Shown in pieces: positions 1 to 33,819 of a stretch of DNA of 64,000 nt; positions within the stretch are counted from its first letter, which is position 1; each line of letters starts with the position of its first letter. The translations under genes were made by a program, and so were the position numbers. The notes beneath the pieces were generated by a model. It searched no databases and was not told the origin of the DNA. It was given only the letters and a program-made list of their open reading frames with translations. This stretch comes from Amoebidium appalachense (lineage: Eukaryota > Ichthyosporea). Where the stretch lies: positions 3,286,001 to 3,350,000 of the forward strand of contig CAVNZM010000015.1 in the NCBI GenBank assembly GCA_963693365.1. The letters are read 5' to 3'.

Positions 1-529
1 CTCGTCTATACTGAATAAATAAAGGTACATAAGGGGAAATTATCTGCTATCGTGCCCGGCGGGCGGGCAGCCGACTTCACGTAAATGTATCAGTAAGGCG
101 ATGTATCAATGCATGAGTGGCTTCATGCTGTATCCACCTCAGGATGACCGACATCCCCTCTCTCCGTTTCCCTATTGCTTGCAAGTTCTTTTGGGGGGAA
201 CCATTCCACCACCTCCATGAACCCCCCTCCCAGCATGCATTCTCATTCCTCTGTGCCCCGGTAAAACGGATGGGTGGTATCGCTGATTGTGTTGAGGTGG
301 AAAAAGTCGTTTAGTTATTTGGGTATGCCACTGGGGGGGAGCTTAACGAAAACGGCAGATAGAAGCAGGGGGGATCCATGAAAGTTCGGAAGGGTTGCAC
401 GTGTGCCACACGGCATGGAGGAGTGAAGGAGGGCATGCTCTCGGAGGGAAGGGAAAGGGCACAGGGGCAGGGCAGAGAGGGGGGGGGGGGGGAGGGGGAA
501 GCTTCGAAGGTGAAGGGGGGGGGGGGGGG

Positions 530-566
<37 letters not shown>

Positions 567-660
567 GAGAGAGGGAGGGAGGGAGGGAGGGAGGGAGGAC
601 GGGAGGGAGGGAGGGAGGGAGGGAGGGAGGGAGAGAGAGAGAGATGGGGGTGGGGTGGGG
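530..660. repeat. GA / GGGA purine microsatellite
   Basis: This is a purine-only tract on the plus strand. It begins with GA dinucleotides, continues as tandem GGGA units with one interruption near 599-601, and ends in G-rich sequence. Confidence 0.9.
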
Positions 661-1014
661 GGTGGGGTGGGGGGGGGAAGCATCACTGTTTAAAACTATG
701 ACTCGGTAGCAAGAAAACAAAAGGGTAAATTCACCTAAGAAGAGGCACTAATCATAGCATGGTGATAGTAGTACGTGTATTGATATCCCGATGCCAACTA
801 TAGTATGCAGTGGTTGATACAATACTGAGAGAAACATAAATAGGTGCTATACTGAGTATGAATTGCAACCGTGACACGTGAGTAGGTGCAAGATTTGGTA
901 TGTAACGCCCGGTCCCTCTCAGATTAATTGTAGATGAGTCTGATAGATAGGTTTAGTGTGCAGCTCAGTGACACACAGTGACATACATTTGCATGGTGCA
1001 ACTAACTAAGAACA

Positions 1015-1471
<457 letters not shown>

Positions 1472-2842
1472 CATGTGCAGGTGCAAATATATAAAACCAG
1501 GCAGGTCCACGCTGCAGAACGCAAGGTTGAATCCATACTTTGATTCGTGGCCGATGTTGGCATGGCCATGATTTATGTCTTGTCTCGAATTGCTGCAGCT
1601 TTTAATGGGTGTCACGCGGGACTCGCAAAAAGAAAAGTGAGGGGCAAGAAAAGAAAAAAAAAACACTTTATCACACGTCACATATTCAGCGCGTTTTTAC
1701 ACCTAACAGAACGTATGAATGCACAACAGTCACAGGCATAGCACATGTACACGTGCTATATGCACAACATGTTCCACATGTTGGTGATACAGTGACACAC
1801 ATTGCCTATTGTACGTCATCGGTGAAACTGCTGGCGGCGTTTCCGATTGGGAGTTATAGAATGCTCTAGGGAGAGAAGATGTCTGGAGCCATGCCGATTA
1901 GCTGCAGATCACAAGTTCAGATTTGGCAGATTATGGAAAAGCAAATATGTTTGAACCATAACGGATCTACCAGGTCATTTTAGCACGTAAGTTTTGTGGC
2001 TGAGGAATTTTTCAATTATTGAAAGTGAGCCTGCGCAGTGATTTTTGTGTAATTTTTATTAACTATCACTTGCTGTTTGTACGCGTGAATAACGCAATTC
2101 ACACGCTGACAAGGTTTGGAGCACAGCAGCCTTTGAGCAAAACTATTGGTCTAAAGCTCACATTCGGGTAAGGCTAGGATATCAGGGCGAACAAATTTGC
2201 AATTTACAGCGATCTCAATTCTCAGAGTCAGAACGTTCACATGCTACGTAAAATCTACCACGTGTACTAATTTATAGCCGATAGATAAACCAATAAAAAT
2301 ACCTTGTATAGCCAGAACATATAACTATTAATTCTGAATATTAATAAAGGCAATTTCTAGTCCTGCCATAGTGTGCAATTCGATTCCGAGAAGAGCGAAA
2401 TTCATTACCAGCGGGGTCGTCTCCCCATACTCCTCACGGCCATCACGTAATCAAGCGCAGTGGAACGAACGTGGCGTTACCCACTTGACACATGAACACT
2501 TCACAACACAACAAAAACAAACACAGCTTATGCGCCTGACAGTTTGTTTTGTGCAAGAAAACATAACATGGTATTAGTGTGCGTATAGTCATATAACAAC
2601 ACAACCATTAGCCTCACTTGTCTTTGTCAACGTTTGCTCTGATCTTGGTGGCGCAGGTTGTATTCACAGTGTGTTTGTAGTTTAGATTCTGGTCCAATTG
2701 CATCGCACACATCATGACTCTTCCTCCCAATAATTAGCCCCCAACATTAACCTATACCCTCAACCACACATTCACCACATAACCATTCACCACTCCACAA
2801 ACTGTTCAAAGTACCACCCATCAAATTGTCCAACAGTGAAGA

Positions 2843-5689
2843 ATGGGGTCCGTAGCGGTGTTTCTCGATTTTGAGAACCTCGCCTGCACGGGGCCGCTCC
2901 AGATAGAGCCCATTGTAGACTTTGTGTCCACCAAGGGGAACGTGGTTCTGCGCCGTGCTTACGCTGACTGGATGGTGCCTCGCTGCCAAGAATACCAGCA
3001 GGCATTACTCGAACAGGTGTGTGTTTGTCGTTATGTCTTCTCTTTTGGTTTTCCTCTCTCTGTTTGTAGGTGGGTGGGGAGGGGGGGAAAGGGGGGGGGG
3101 GGGGGGGGGGGAGGGAAGAGGGAGGTGTGGTGGGGAAGGGGGGGGGTTTCGGGTCTTGACTGTTTACTTTTTGTATTCTGTTGGCCATTTCAGATAGTCT
3201 GAGAAGTGTGTTCTTGGTTGTGGTGGTTGCAATTTCTTTAGGCATTTTGTTCATGGACCTGGCAATTTGTTTTCCAACCCACCTCGGAGTTCAGAATGAT
3301 GTGAATTTAACGGGGGTTTGTTTCTTTATACTCTTGTGCGAGTATTCCTCCTGGTTCGTTTTCGTTGTGCGGCCACTGCAGTAGTTTTTGCTATCGAACT
3401 ATAAGCTAACACAACGTGTTTCACAGGGGTTTGAGTTTGTCTATTTGCCCAAAACCTCGTCTCAGGGCAAGAACGGTAGCGATGTCCGTCTTGCAGTTGA
3501 CGTGATGGAGTTGTTGGAATCACGTCCGGAAATCGGCACCATTGTCATTGGTTCCGGAGATACCGACTTCATTCCTCTCATACAGAAGGTTCGCGCGCGT
3601 TGCAAAGATGTGGTGGTGGTTGGGTTTGAGAAGGCGGTCGGACGGTTGGTGAAAGCAAACACGAGTCAGTTCAAGTCTTTGGATGAGCTCTTGGCTCTTT
3701 CCTCCCAGCCGGCGACAGCTGAACCCACCGGTGGATACCCCACCGTGGCACCAGCAAGCCCTGTCGAGGCTGCATCCCCACGCCCAACTCCCGGGTCTTC
3801 TTCCTCGTTATCATCGTCTACAAAACCGCCAACCAGCCCGAAAATACAGCCGCTTCCTAGTGTCCAGCAGTCGGTTACATCAACTGCCAATGCCAACAGT
3901 GCTTCAGTCGCATCGGAGGCGGTGGTGCCCAGCTCGCATCCGCACAAGGAGGCACGGATGTTGATTGAGCGGTTTTTGCGCAACTACAGTGACACGTCCA
4001 TTTCGATGGCGCTTCTCAAGCCCCAGTTGACACGATTGGATCCGTCTTTCTCGGAGCGAAAATACGGGTTCGCATCATTCAAGTCGTTCGTTTCCTCACT
4101 CGTTCCCGACCTGGTATCGAGGATTGAAACAGAGAGCGGTATGCATTGTACCGTTCACTTCCGCGATGACCGGCCCGTCAGAATTATGCCGTCAAGCGGC
4201 CTAATCCCCCCAACGCCCACCAACACCAAGCATAACAACCACGAACCAGCGGTTGTTGATCGTTCGGCAGCTATGACGGGCTCAGCGGGAGCCATGGGGA
4301 CGCAAAGGAGCGAAAACGTGCGGGCTAGCACTTTGGATACTTCAAAGCCGGCATTGCCTACGGCAAGCCCTCGCAGGGAGAGTGAGAGCATAGCCAAGTT
4401 GGTAGCAGGGGGCAAACAGCGGCCCAGCCCTGTGCCCCAACCAACATCGTCCCCGGCTATGTCCGCTTCTTCCACCAAGGACGAAATTCCCCAGTCGCCA
4501 TCAACTCAGGTGGCTTCGACTTTCTCCCGACAACCCCCCCCCTGCCGCTCTGCGGAGTTTAAGCGTCGGTGCCCTTCATGAGCCTGAACATTGGCTGAAG
4601 GGGAACAAGGTGCTAACGGCAGCCATCGAGCGCGAGGCGTTTTGTGACGCGCTCTGGGAGATTTGCTCCACGGGGGGTGATGTTACATGGCGGACGTGCA
4701 GGGAGGACCTCGTGAAAGCTACTGGAAGAACATCGACGACGGTTCGGCGGTTTATTCAAACAATGGCAAACACCGGCACTCTTGTTGCGGCTTCACATTC
4801 CGATGATGAGCAACCGGCGTCGCTGTTGACTACCGCTCAGGCGCTTTCGCGTCACACATCAGCCGTAGATGTTAACAGCTCAACAGCAACCACGCAGCAG
4901 AGCCCCAACGAGCAACTCGGTGTGGAGACGTCATCGATGGCTAACGGGCAGGATAGCGTAGTCGAAATTTCGCCAAATGTGGATTCGGCAAACGTTCTGC
5001 AGCGGCTCTACGTCGAGTATTGGCGCCGGCAGCTGGAATCCCGCTATCCTTGGCTTACACAGGGCCAAGCACGCGAGCTCCTAGGCGAAGACGTCCAGGA
5101 AGCAACACGCTTCATCCAGAAGCAGAAAATCCCCCTGGTCGGTCCCACATCGGCGCTACTTTCCTCGCTGGTGGTCAAGGCGATGGATCAGACAAACGGC
5201 AACGGCATGCTCAAGAAGGACATCGCAGAATTCATAGTTTCCGGTGCCCCTGAGAAGCCGGGTCTTGCCAAGGCGTTCATGCAGCAGCTGTTTGTTGCAC
5301 GCGCCTGGGTGGTCAAAAACGAGGAAACAGCTGCGGCCAAGCCGTGGAGCGAGCGAACATTGGTTCTGGATCCGAAACTTCAAACGCAACAGGCGGTGGA
5401 GAACCTGTACGAGATGCACGTTTTCCAGCTTTTGCGGGCGAAATTCCCGTATCTTTCTGGACACACTATCGAGGAGGCCTTGAAGGAGACAGAAACCGTT
5501 AACGAAACCGATTTTCTGGGTTCGTTTGCGGCTTCCCCTGCTGTTGGTGTCTCGGCTATGATAGTGGACGGGACGGGGATGGGGAGTGAGGTTCCTAATT
5601 TGGCAGGTGCGGTAGGAACGTTTGGGAGACACGGGTCAGGCAAGGCTTTGCTTGGGCCTAACCCACTGCACGAGCCTGTGACTGTGTAA
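2843..5689 (+). CDS. NYN-domain nuclease-like protein with LOTUS (OST-HTH) domain, frameshifted in a C9 run
   Basis: Exon 1 is 2843-3016; exon 2 starts at 3427 after a CACAG acceptor and runs to the stop at 5687-5689. An in-frame TGA two codons upstream fixes the ATG. The first ~150 residues are a NYN (LabA-like PIN) fold: FLDFEN with D9, a KNGSDVRLAVD segment (D77, D83) and GSGDTDF (D103, D105) supply the acidic metal-binding site. A LOTUS/OST-HTH domain follows at about residues 233-305. After a Ser/Pro-rich linker comes a further helical, possibly winged-helix region. The reading frame changes from frame 1 to frame 2 at the C9 run 4534-4542; removing one C would give one 811-aa protein. 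NYN-plus-LOTUS architecture is known from MARF1-type RNA regulators and bacterial LabA-like proteins, so an RNA-binding/ribonuclease role is inferred. Confidence 0.85.
4534..4542 (+). other. C9 homopolymer at apparent +1 frameshift
   Basis: The upstream frame reaches a TGA at 4579-4581 shortly after this run. The other frame is open from the run to the natural-looking stop at 5689. Skipping one C joins them as ...SRQPPPAALRSL.... A consensus error or a real one-base insertion are the simplest explanations. A 91-bp intron 4510-4600 (phase 0 at both ends) would also restore the frame but has weak splice sites. Confidence 0.75.
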
Positions 5690-6125
5690 ACGTGATGGGA
5701 GCTGGTCATGTATAGTTTGACGGCTTTTTGTTTTAGCAATCATAAGCTTCCTTTCAGTCCTAATTTATAATTACAGCGCGTTGCAACTTGTAACACATAG
5801 CGGCGACACAGTGTCATCTCGGCAGACTTGACTTGTCTCGGCAGACTTGACCGAATGATTATCATAGGCTTGTATTTATTTAGTTCTTTGGGCTGTAAAT
5901 TATACTAAGAGCTCGTGTGTATTAGAACACAGGAGGCTGTTAAGGGCCAAAGGGGGAAGATGTAAATCTGGGAAAGGGAACAAGTGAATGAACTTTCAAC
6001 CTGCCCTGTGCGTGGTTGTTCTGCATACCTCCTTGTCTGAAAGAACGTCGTGGTGGTCCCTTGAGATCCAGGTGCTGGAATGGTCATTATCCTCGTGTGT
6101 GTGTGTATGTGTGTGGGGTTGGTGT

Positions 6126-6182
<57 letters not shown>

Positions 6183-7601
6183 CCCACCCCCCCCCCCCCC
6201 CCCCACACACACACAAGGTCATTCCAGCCCCCCCCCCCTCCCCCCCAACACACACACACACACACACACACACGAGGATAAATACCATACCAGCACCTGG
6301 ATCTCTGCCGCAAAAATGGACAGCTAGTATTGATGAAAGTTGTCCCTATTAATCATCCATATGTTAGAAAAGATTGAACCGTGTTGATATATTTACCCCC
6401 ACCCCTCCCCCCCCCCCCCCCCCCCAGGATTCCCCCCCTCTCCCGCTCCGTCTCCCGTATGCCCCCCCCTTCCCCCCCCCTCCCCTCCTCCCCCCCACCT
6501 CCTCCCCTACCCTCACCCCCTCCCCAGCCCTTTCTTGACCAGTTGAGCTGATGGGTTCTAACTTTGCTGCAGCAAGGGCCGTTGCTGTAAAAGTATATCA
6601 TGTTCATTTGTCCAGCTTGAAACGTGCCTGTTCAAAGTTGGGACCAGTCAGGCGATCTTTCACTGCTGCAGCGCCTTGTGTTTGCGTTTGTATAATGTGC
6701 TTGAATGGCCACACTTTGGGGACATAAATTCTCACAAAGATTGGGAGAGCTGTTATATTAGTAGGCTGCTGCGTCGCAAAAACACACGCTAAAACTCCAC
6801 TGTTCACACATATGAACAATGATTAGGTATTTACCAACAACTGTATTGGAATTAAAACATGCCGGCACCTCATCCATGCCGTAAAGAAACAGCACAAGTC
6901 CGTCCTTCGTTGATGTCCCCGCGGGATAGGTAGCCTAAGTGTACTCTAAAATCCATCAGCCATCGTCTTTATTTAAAAGGTTAATCAACTCGACGGTCCA
7001 ATCATCATAACGCAACAAATGTACGTAGGCTTAGTGTCAATGAAGCCTGGAAGACTGCGAAAAAGCAGCGCCGCCCACACAGGCGGAGGGAGTGAGCGAG
7101 TGTGCGCTTTGTGTGGGGGAAAAGAAAGTTGTCTCTCAGAGCTCTAAACTGCAAGGTATACGAAAAAAACTAAGTTACCAAGAAAGGGAGAAGAGTTTAA
7201 CTAGCAAGAACAAGGAGACGATTAAATGGTTGAGTTTTTCTTTGGGGCAAGTTTGGTTGGTTTCAACCACTTGACCAATCAAAGTTGGAAGGGAAGTGTA
7301 GGTGTGGTGGGCTCTGCAGAAAGAGGAGGATCGTATTTTTGACAACGTGTTGTCATGCACAAGGAGAGGTAGTTTTTTGTAAGTTTTCGCAGCTCGTTTT
7401 TCCCAGCTCGTTTTTCATGAGCGCGTGACTAAGCACATTTAAGACGTTGATGGTTAAAGTTGGTCGTTCAGCTCGCTCTACACCACTAACCAAGGCTTTC
7501 CTCCCCCTGTTCCCTTCATCTGCACACACACGCACATACGCACGCACACGCCGAACGCACACGCACACACGCACACCTGCACGCACACATACATACACAA
7601 G

Positions 7602-7635
<34 letters not shown>

Positions 7636-7758
7636 ACACCATCACACAAAAACACGCGTGCACACGCACACACACACACACACACACATGTACACGCACA
7701 TGTGCACACACACATTTTGTCTTATGCACCAACAGGGCTACTGTGAAGAAAGAACACC
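5690..7758. other. Intergenic region between NYN-LOTUS gene and NDUFS7
   Basis: No coding exon is recognisable. It holds the foldback at 6062-6305, a pyrimidine tract at 6395-6530, unique sequence at about 6.55-7.5 kb, and a CA-rich block at 7521-7713 just upstream of the NDUFS7 start codon. I found no AATAAA within 270 bp after the NYN-LOTUS stop. Confidence 0.6.
6062..6305. repeat. Foldback with poly-G/poly-C core
   Basis: The arms at about 6062-6105 and 6265-6305 are near-complementary; both contain the sequence GAGATCCAGGTGCTGG, in opposite orientations, next to a TG or CA tract. Between them a G run (about 6140-6178) directly meets a C-rich run (about 6179-6204). The unit could fold into one long hairpin. 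Confidence 0.75.
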
Positions 7759-17686
<9,928 letters not shown>

Positions 17687-17911
17687 ATTGGCCGAGATAG
17701 TCGTGGGATATACTCTGGAAAATTGTATCGGCGGTCGCACTGATAGTATGACGGTGCGCGGATATATTTGCGGAGGAATGCTACAGGAATATATGGCGTG
17801 TGATGGTGTTTATGTTTTTTTCTTTTCTGGAAGAAGGGGTGGGGGGAGCTGTTGTTCCAAGCAGTCAGAATATATCCCATATTCCCCACCGGTGGTTGGG
17901 TGGCGTTGAAG

Positions 17912-17917
17912 AATAAA
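17912..17917 (+). terminator. Candidate polyadenylation signal of NDUFS7
   Basis: AATAAA lies 226 bp after the NDUFS7 stop, followed within about 40 bp by a T-rich stretch and then a TG-rich tract, a plausible downstream element. Only position and motif support this. Confidence 0.45.
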
Positions 17918-17956
17918 CCGCTGGTGTGGAAAAATTAATACCCGGTTTTTTTTGCC

Positions 17957-17990
<34 letters not shown>

Positions 17991-18565
17991 GTGTGTTACT
18001 GTGGGTGGGTGGGTGTGGGTGGGGGGGTGGAGGGTGGGGGTGGGGGGGGGGGATGGGCTGTTATGTACGTCACGTAACCAACGGCGCTTTGGCCACAAAA
18101 AGTTCCCAACGTTCACCCCTGCTATGTCAACGAGCCACCCTTACGTGACACCTGCCCAACACGATGTAACTACATATCAACAATACGGTCCATGGTGCAG
18201 TAAAAATGGCAGTTATAACTCTGCAGGTTGTGTGGGTTGCTTGTTGCAGATGTCAAAAGCGAAGGATTAGGTTGAGGGATAGTAGGAAGGTGAAACAAAA
18301 CAGGGTTGTTGCGAGATCCGAAGTCTTCGTGTTTCCATGTAAGTTCCAAGTGTGACAGCTATCAGTTTAAGTTCATAAAACCAAGAATGCCGGGCCCGGG
18401 TACAACTACGTAAAGAGCAGCGGCATTTGGAGAGGGTGGGCGGCATTTGGAGAGGGTGGTTGAAGACAGGGAGGAGGGGTTCGGGCAGGGGACAGGGCGG
18501 GGGTGGGGGACCAAGAGAGAGAGAAGAGGGGGGAGGGGGGGAGAAGCGAGAGAGAGAGAGGGTTT

Positions 18566-18803
<238 letters not shown>

Positions 18804-18978
18804 ACGACATAGGGGTGGGGGGAAGAGAGAGCGAGCGAGAGAGAGAGAGAGAGCGACAGAGCGAGCGAGCGAGATCATGATTTGGGAGCCTCGCTCGAGG
18901 GGGAGGCGCCAAGGGATCATCCGGGAGACGAGGAAGGCGGAAGGAGGGGAGGGGGGGGGGGGAGGGGGCCGGGGGAAG

Positions 18979-19019
<41 letters not shown>

Positions 19020-20126
19020 GTTGGAATCGAGGGACTTAATCTAATAAATAGAAGAAGGAGTACACTCTACACCTTCATGTATTTCATGTATTTTGAGCGT
19101 GTTAATTGCTCCTTGGAAAGAGCAGATGATTTTTGTCGTCACACGGTGTGCAGCGTCCTCTGCGAAGTTTCTGCCAGGGACCTCGCCGGATATATGCAGC
19201 TTCTTCGGAGATTGGCGGACGGGATATTCTCCCATGATCGATTGCTTGACATTCTCGAAACTGTAAATGCAGCTATTTTTGACGTCACCATATGTTTTTA
19301 TGTTGTCTTATTGCTTCAAAGTTTTGAGTTTCTGGTAGCGTGTTTGGACTACTCGATTATGTATGCTAGCTAAGATACGTACGAGGTTCTATCATTGATA
19401 TCGCATCTTCTGCAAAAGTTTTTCCGCATACCACGGCAACACACAACATGAATGTGTTGTTTGAGTGTTTTGAGTGTATGAAGTTGTTCTTGTGGCTGTG
19501 AGCCGAAACAGCCAAACACCAGCCTCCTTTCATTGGACTCCATGTCCACATTTCAGATCTTTAACGGCATGCATAAACTCAAGTAGAGGTTAGAGTAGAG
19601 GAGCGAGGCTTCGAGTCTGCGAAAAGAGAAGCAATAACCTAATTGCTTCTTGTTTCTTACCATTTTTTCCTCTTCGGGGGTTGTTTAGCCAGTACAGCAC
19701 CGAAAAGTGAGTCCTTTGGACTCAACGGTAACAACCCCCTCCCCCTCCCCCCCTCCCCCCTCCCGTCCCCTCCCCCCTCCCCTCCCCCCTCCCCTTTTGC
19801 CCAAAACCCCCCTCACCCCCCCCCCTCCCCTAAACTCCCCGCTTCTCCGCCCTCTCCCCTCTCACGCCTTTCGTCTTTCCTTTCTCTTCTTCCCTCAATC
19901 TCTGTCCCACCATTTGTTAGCAGACGTTTAGCATCTGACTTCATCCTTTTCACCCTTGTTCCTCCAAACTCTGAAGCTTCTCCTCATGCATGCACACACA
20001 AGCCTGCACTCCCACTACTCAAGTGCACAGACATGTGCATACACACAGACATATACACACCACATGTTGAGATACATACGTGCACACCAACGTACACATG
20101 CACATGCAAGCACTCAGGCACGCACT

Positions 20127-20246
<120 letters not shown>

Positions 20247-20342
20247 GCACGTGCGCCACACTTGCCTCTCTTGCGCAATCCATTTGCAGCTGTGATCGTG
20301 CTCTTGGCATCTGTTTCAGAGTTGCCTGACATGTCCAATCAT

Positions 20343-20384
20343 CCCCCCCCCCCCCCCGGGGGGGGGGGGGGGGGGGGGGGGGGG
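20343..20384. repeat. Poly-C directly joined to poly-G
   Basis: A run of about 15 C passes straight into a run of about 27 G with no spacer. The junction is a perfect loop-free palindrome, which could be a biological foldback or an assembly join. Confidence 0.85.
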
Positions 20385-20528
20385 CAAACACACACACGAA
20401 AACATAAACATGGCAACCGCCTTATCTTTCCCCATGCACGCCCTTTGCCTTCTGTCCCCACTTGATCCCCATCCTCTCCCCATCTCCCTTCCACACCGTT
20501 CTTCTCTTCCCCTTCCCCCCCCTCCCCC

Positions 20529-20663
20529 CTGGGCCCCCCCTGAGGATGGGCTCTGCTTATTATGCATACTCTTTATGTATGGCTTGCATTCTGCATCGTG
20601 TTATCCGTTTGTTCTTGTGTACTTCGTACTTTTTGACGCATTCAAACCCCCCCCCCCCCCCCC
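20529..20663 (+). repeat. Repeat family A copy upstream of CK2 alpha
   Basis: CCTGAGGATGGGCTCTGC, CATACTCTTTATGTATGGC, TTTGACGCATTCAAAC and a poly-C end. It is nearly identical to the 28160-28290 copy. Diverged copies follow at 20980-21104 and 21197-21300. Confidence 0.78.
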
Positions 20664-20918
20664 ATCTCCCCCCCCTCCCCGCCTGCTCATTCTCCCTTTT
20701 CTTCTCTTATTTTTCAGGCAAAATATCTTGATTTCATGCTTTCGATGATGAAGGCCGTATGCGTGCTCTCCTCTCGATTTTTGTTTCGCGCCTTTGTTGC
20801 CGGTTTGCTTGTTGCAATAAGAAGAGTACACCTCCAGCACCCATTTTCTTCCCTTACCCCTTCCCCCCCAAACCCGCACCCCCCTCCCCCCCTCCTCTCC
20901 CCCCCTCCCCCGCCCCTC

Positions 20919-20967
<49 letters not shown>

Positions 20968-21543
20968 TCCCTCTGCGCTATGTACTTGAGGATTTGCTCT
21001 TCCTATGAGAACACTCTTTGTGTGCGCCATGTTAAATCTTCCTTGTGGTGCCACGTTATGTGTACTTCGTGCTGTGCAACACGTCCCCCCCCCCCCCCCC
21101 CCCCCTCCCCCCTGCCACCCTCTCCCTCTTGCCACTATCAGACTCACACGCACTCACATATACACACTTATCCCCCCCCCTCCCCCCTCCCCCCTCCGTG
21201 AATGGGCTCTGCTTATTATGCACACTCTTGGTGTAGTTTGTACTCTGCCCTGTGTTTATCGCCATATCTGTACTTCGTAACCTAGAACACATTCTTTCCT
21301 TCCCCACCCCCCACCCCCCCCCCCTCCCCCCAAAAAAACAACCCCCCCCCCCCCCCTTTCCTTTCCCAACCTCTCCACTATCTATAACGCCTCCTACCCC
21401 CCCCCCCCCAAAAAAAAAAAATTGCAGAAAACAACCTCACAACGCCGGGTCGTGGGCGCGCCTTTTGGGGCGGGTGGGAGAAAGTTCGTGCCGGGGTAGA
21501 GCTCATACAGAGAGGGGTCAGCGGAGGGATCCGTGCACGAACA

Positions 21544-31934
<10,391 letters not shown>

Positions 31935-32143
31935 TTCGGGTCCCCGGCCTGTGTCTCGATGTGGGTCGAACCATACATTGCATGACTTTCGGTTTTTTTT
32001 TTTTTTTTTTTTTTTTGGTTTTTTTTTTGCCCCTTCCCTTCTCTTCTTTCTTTTGGTGTTGTCATTTTTTTTCCTGCTCCCCAGTTTTTGTGCGCCTTGA
32101 CAACTTGATCCCTCCCCCCTCTCTCTACCCCCCCGCCCCCCAT

Positions 32144-32219
<76 letters not shown>

Positions 32220-32390
32220 ACCTTTGACCCTCATCCTCTCTGCAGTTTGGTTGCTTATGATATATTTTTGCCTTTTTGTTTTCTTTTTTTTTTTTTTTTT
32301 TTTTGCCCTATCTCTAGTGATTTTTTTATTATTATTTTTTTTGTTGTTGTTGTTGTGGCAAGCGGTTGCCGTGGGTACGGGTCTAGAGTT

Positions 32391-32473
<83 letters not shown>

Positions 32474-32474
32474 C

Positions 32475-32570
<96 letters not shown>

Positions 32571-32587
32571 AGGGTGGGTGGGTGGGT

Positions 32588-32622
<35 letters not shown>

Positions 32623-33300
32623 GAGGAGATAATTATTGTGACCTACGTACCTTAATTAACCAACAATATGAACTGTTTATAGTATAATATAAGAGAGCCA
32701 CCATGTACAGGTCAACATCAATATTGATATCAGGGCAAATCCACAGGCACAATACTTTTGGACATATGATATAGTGGAGTCGTTGCATTGCTCAAGCTGT
32801 CTTGGCTTGTGTTGTTATCTGCCACGTGCGACTGTGGCCTCAGCCGCCATATCATCAACTATACGCTGGCTATTTTTCAAGGGTATGAGTTGCCGCGTGA
32901 GCAGCCGCGTCGAAAGGAAAGTTTTGTCGGCCTTGAAAAATAAGAGCTACCTCCAAAAGTAGCAGTGTTGTTATTGATACATATGGGTCTAGATAAGGCT
33001 CGACCGTTGTTTTTGTGAGCTCGGTGGGGATCATGATCGAGGACTTTGCGGCGCGAAATAAAATGCATTATAAAAAACTTTACGGGTGCAAATAGAGGAG
33101 AAATTCTAACTATGAAACTTGATTCAGACCATCAACACCTGAGCATACGCTATGAATATGGCAACGGGTGCGATTCAGGTTTTACTCTAATAGTTATAAA
33201 TGTATATAAGGTCGGTGGAAGGACCCTCACGTGCGAGTCATTGATATGATTTGACATATGTAACCCAGCTATGGGGTGTATACCCTGTACAGGTGCATGT
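31935..33300. other. 3' flank of CK2 alpha, no gene seen
   Basis: It contains T runs, a CA array (32147-32214), a T run with a TG/GC array (32413-32569) and a G run (about 32588-32620), then AT-rich unique sequence from 32620. No AATAAA close to the CK2 stop was noted and no coding exon is recognisable. Confidence 0.55.
32413..32569. repeat. TG array with internal GC block
   Basis: A TG array contains a 24-bp block of alternating GC (about 32465-32488). The whole stretch alternates purine and pyrimidine and is a strong candidate for left-handed (Z) DNA. Confidence 0.93.
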
Positions 33301-33309
33301 GTGTTGTGT

Positions 33310-33750
33310 CTTTGCTAAATAATTCTGCTCTGATCAGAATAAGTCTGCTTCGAATTCCAATTTTACAGCAGACCATTATTCTGCTCCGAGCAGAATAATT
33401 CTGCTTTTGCGGAATAATTGTGCTAACATCAGTCCGATAAAATATCAATCTGCTCAGTGACGCAGTAAAGTAACTGTAAAGGAATAGACTAAGTTCTGCT
33501 TTTGAAGAAAAACTCTGCTTACAAATGAATAATTCTGCTAACTGTTACAGCACCCTGACGGCAATAGTTCTGCTACATAATAGTTACGGAATGATTCTGA
33601 AAAAGCAGAATTTTTCTGCCTTCAAGTTTGCTGAATAATTCTCGTAGCAGCAGCAGCCAGGTCCTGGTGAGTAATTCAGCTTATAGTCACGGAATAATTC
33701 TGCTTTTGTGGAATTATTCTGCCTTCAAGTTTGCTGAATTATTCTGCTAG
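33310..33750. repeat. Field of degenerate TTCTGC/GCAGAA palindromes, left
   Basis: Short units such as AATAATTCTGCTTTTG and GAGCAGAATAATTCTGC recur more than a dozen times in both orientations. One longer unit (CTGCCTTCAAGTTTGCTGAA) occurs twice. The field ends at a TG array and G-run tract. Confidence 0.8.
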
Positions 33751-33769
33751 CATGTGTGACGGTGTGTGT

Positions 33770-33819
<50 letters not shown>

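Noticed and set aside
4510-4600. Short intron as the explanation of the NYN-LOTUS frame change
   Set aside because: Phases fit, but the donor (CAG/GTGGCT) is weak, no polypyrimidine tract precedes the acceptor, and the sequence is codable after a one-base correction. Kept only as an alternative.
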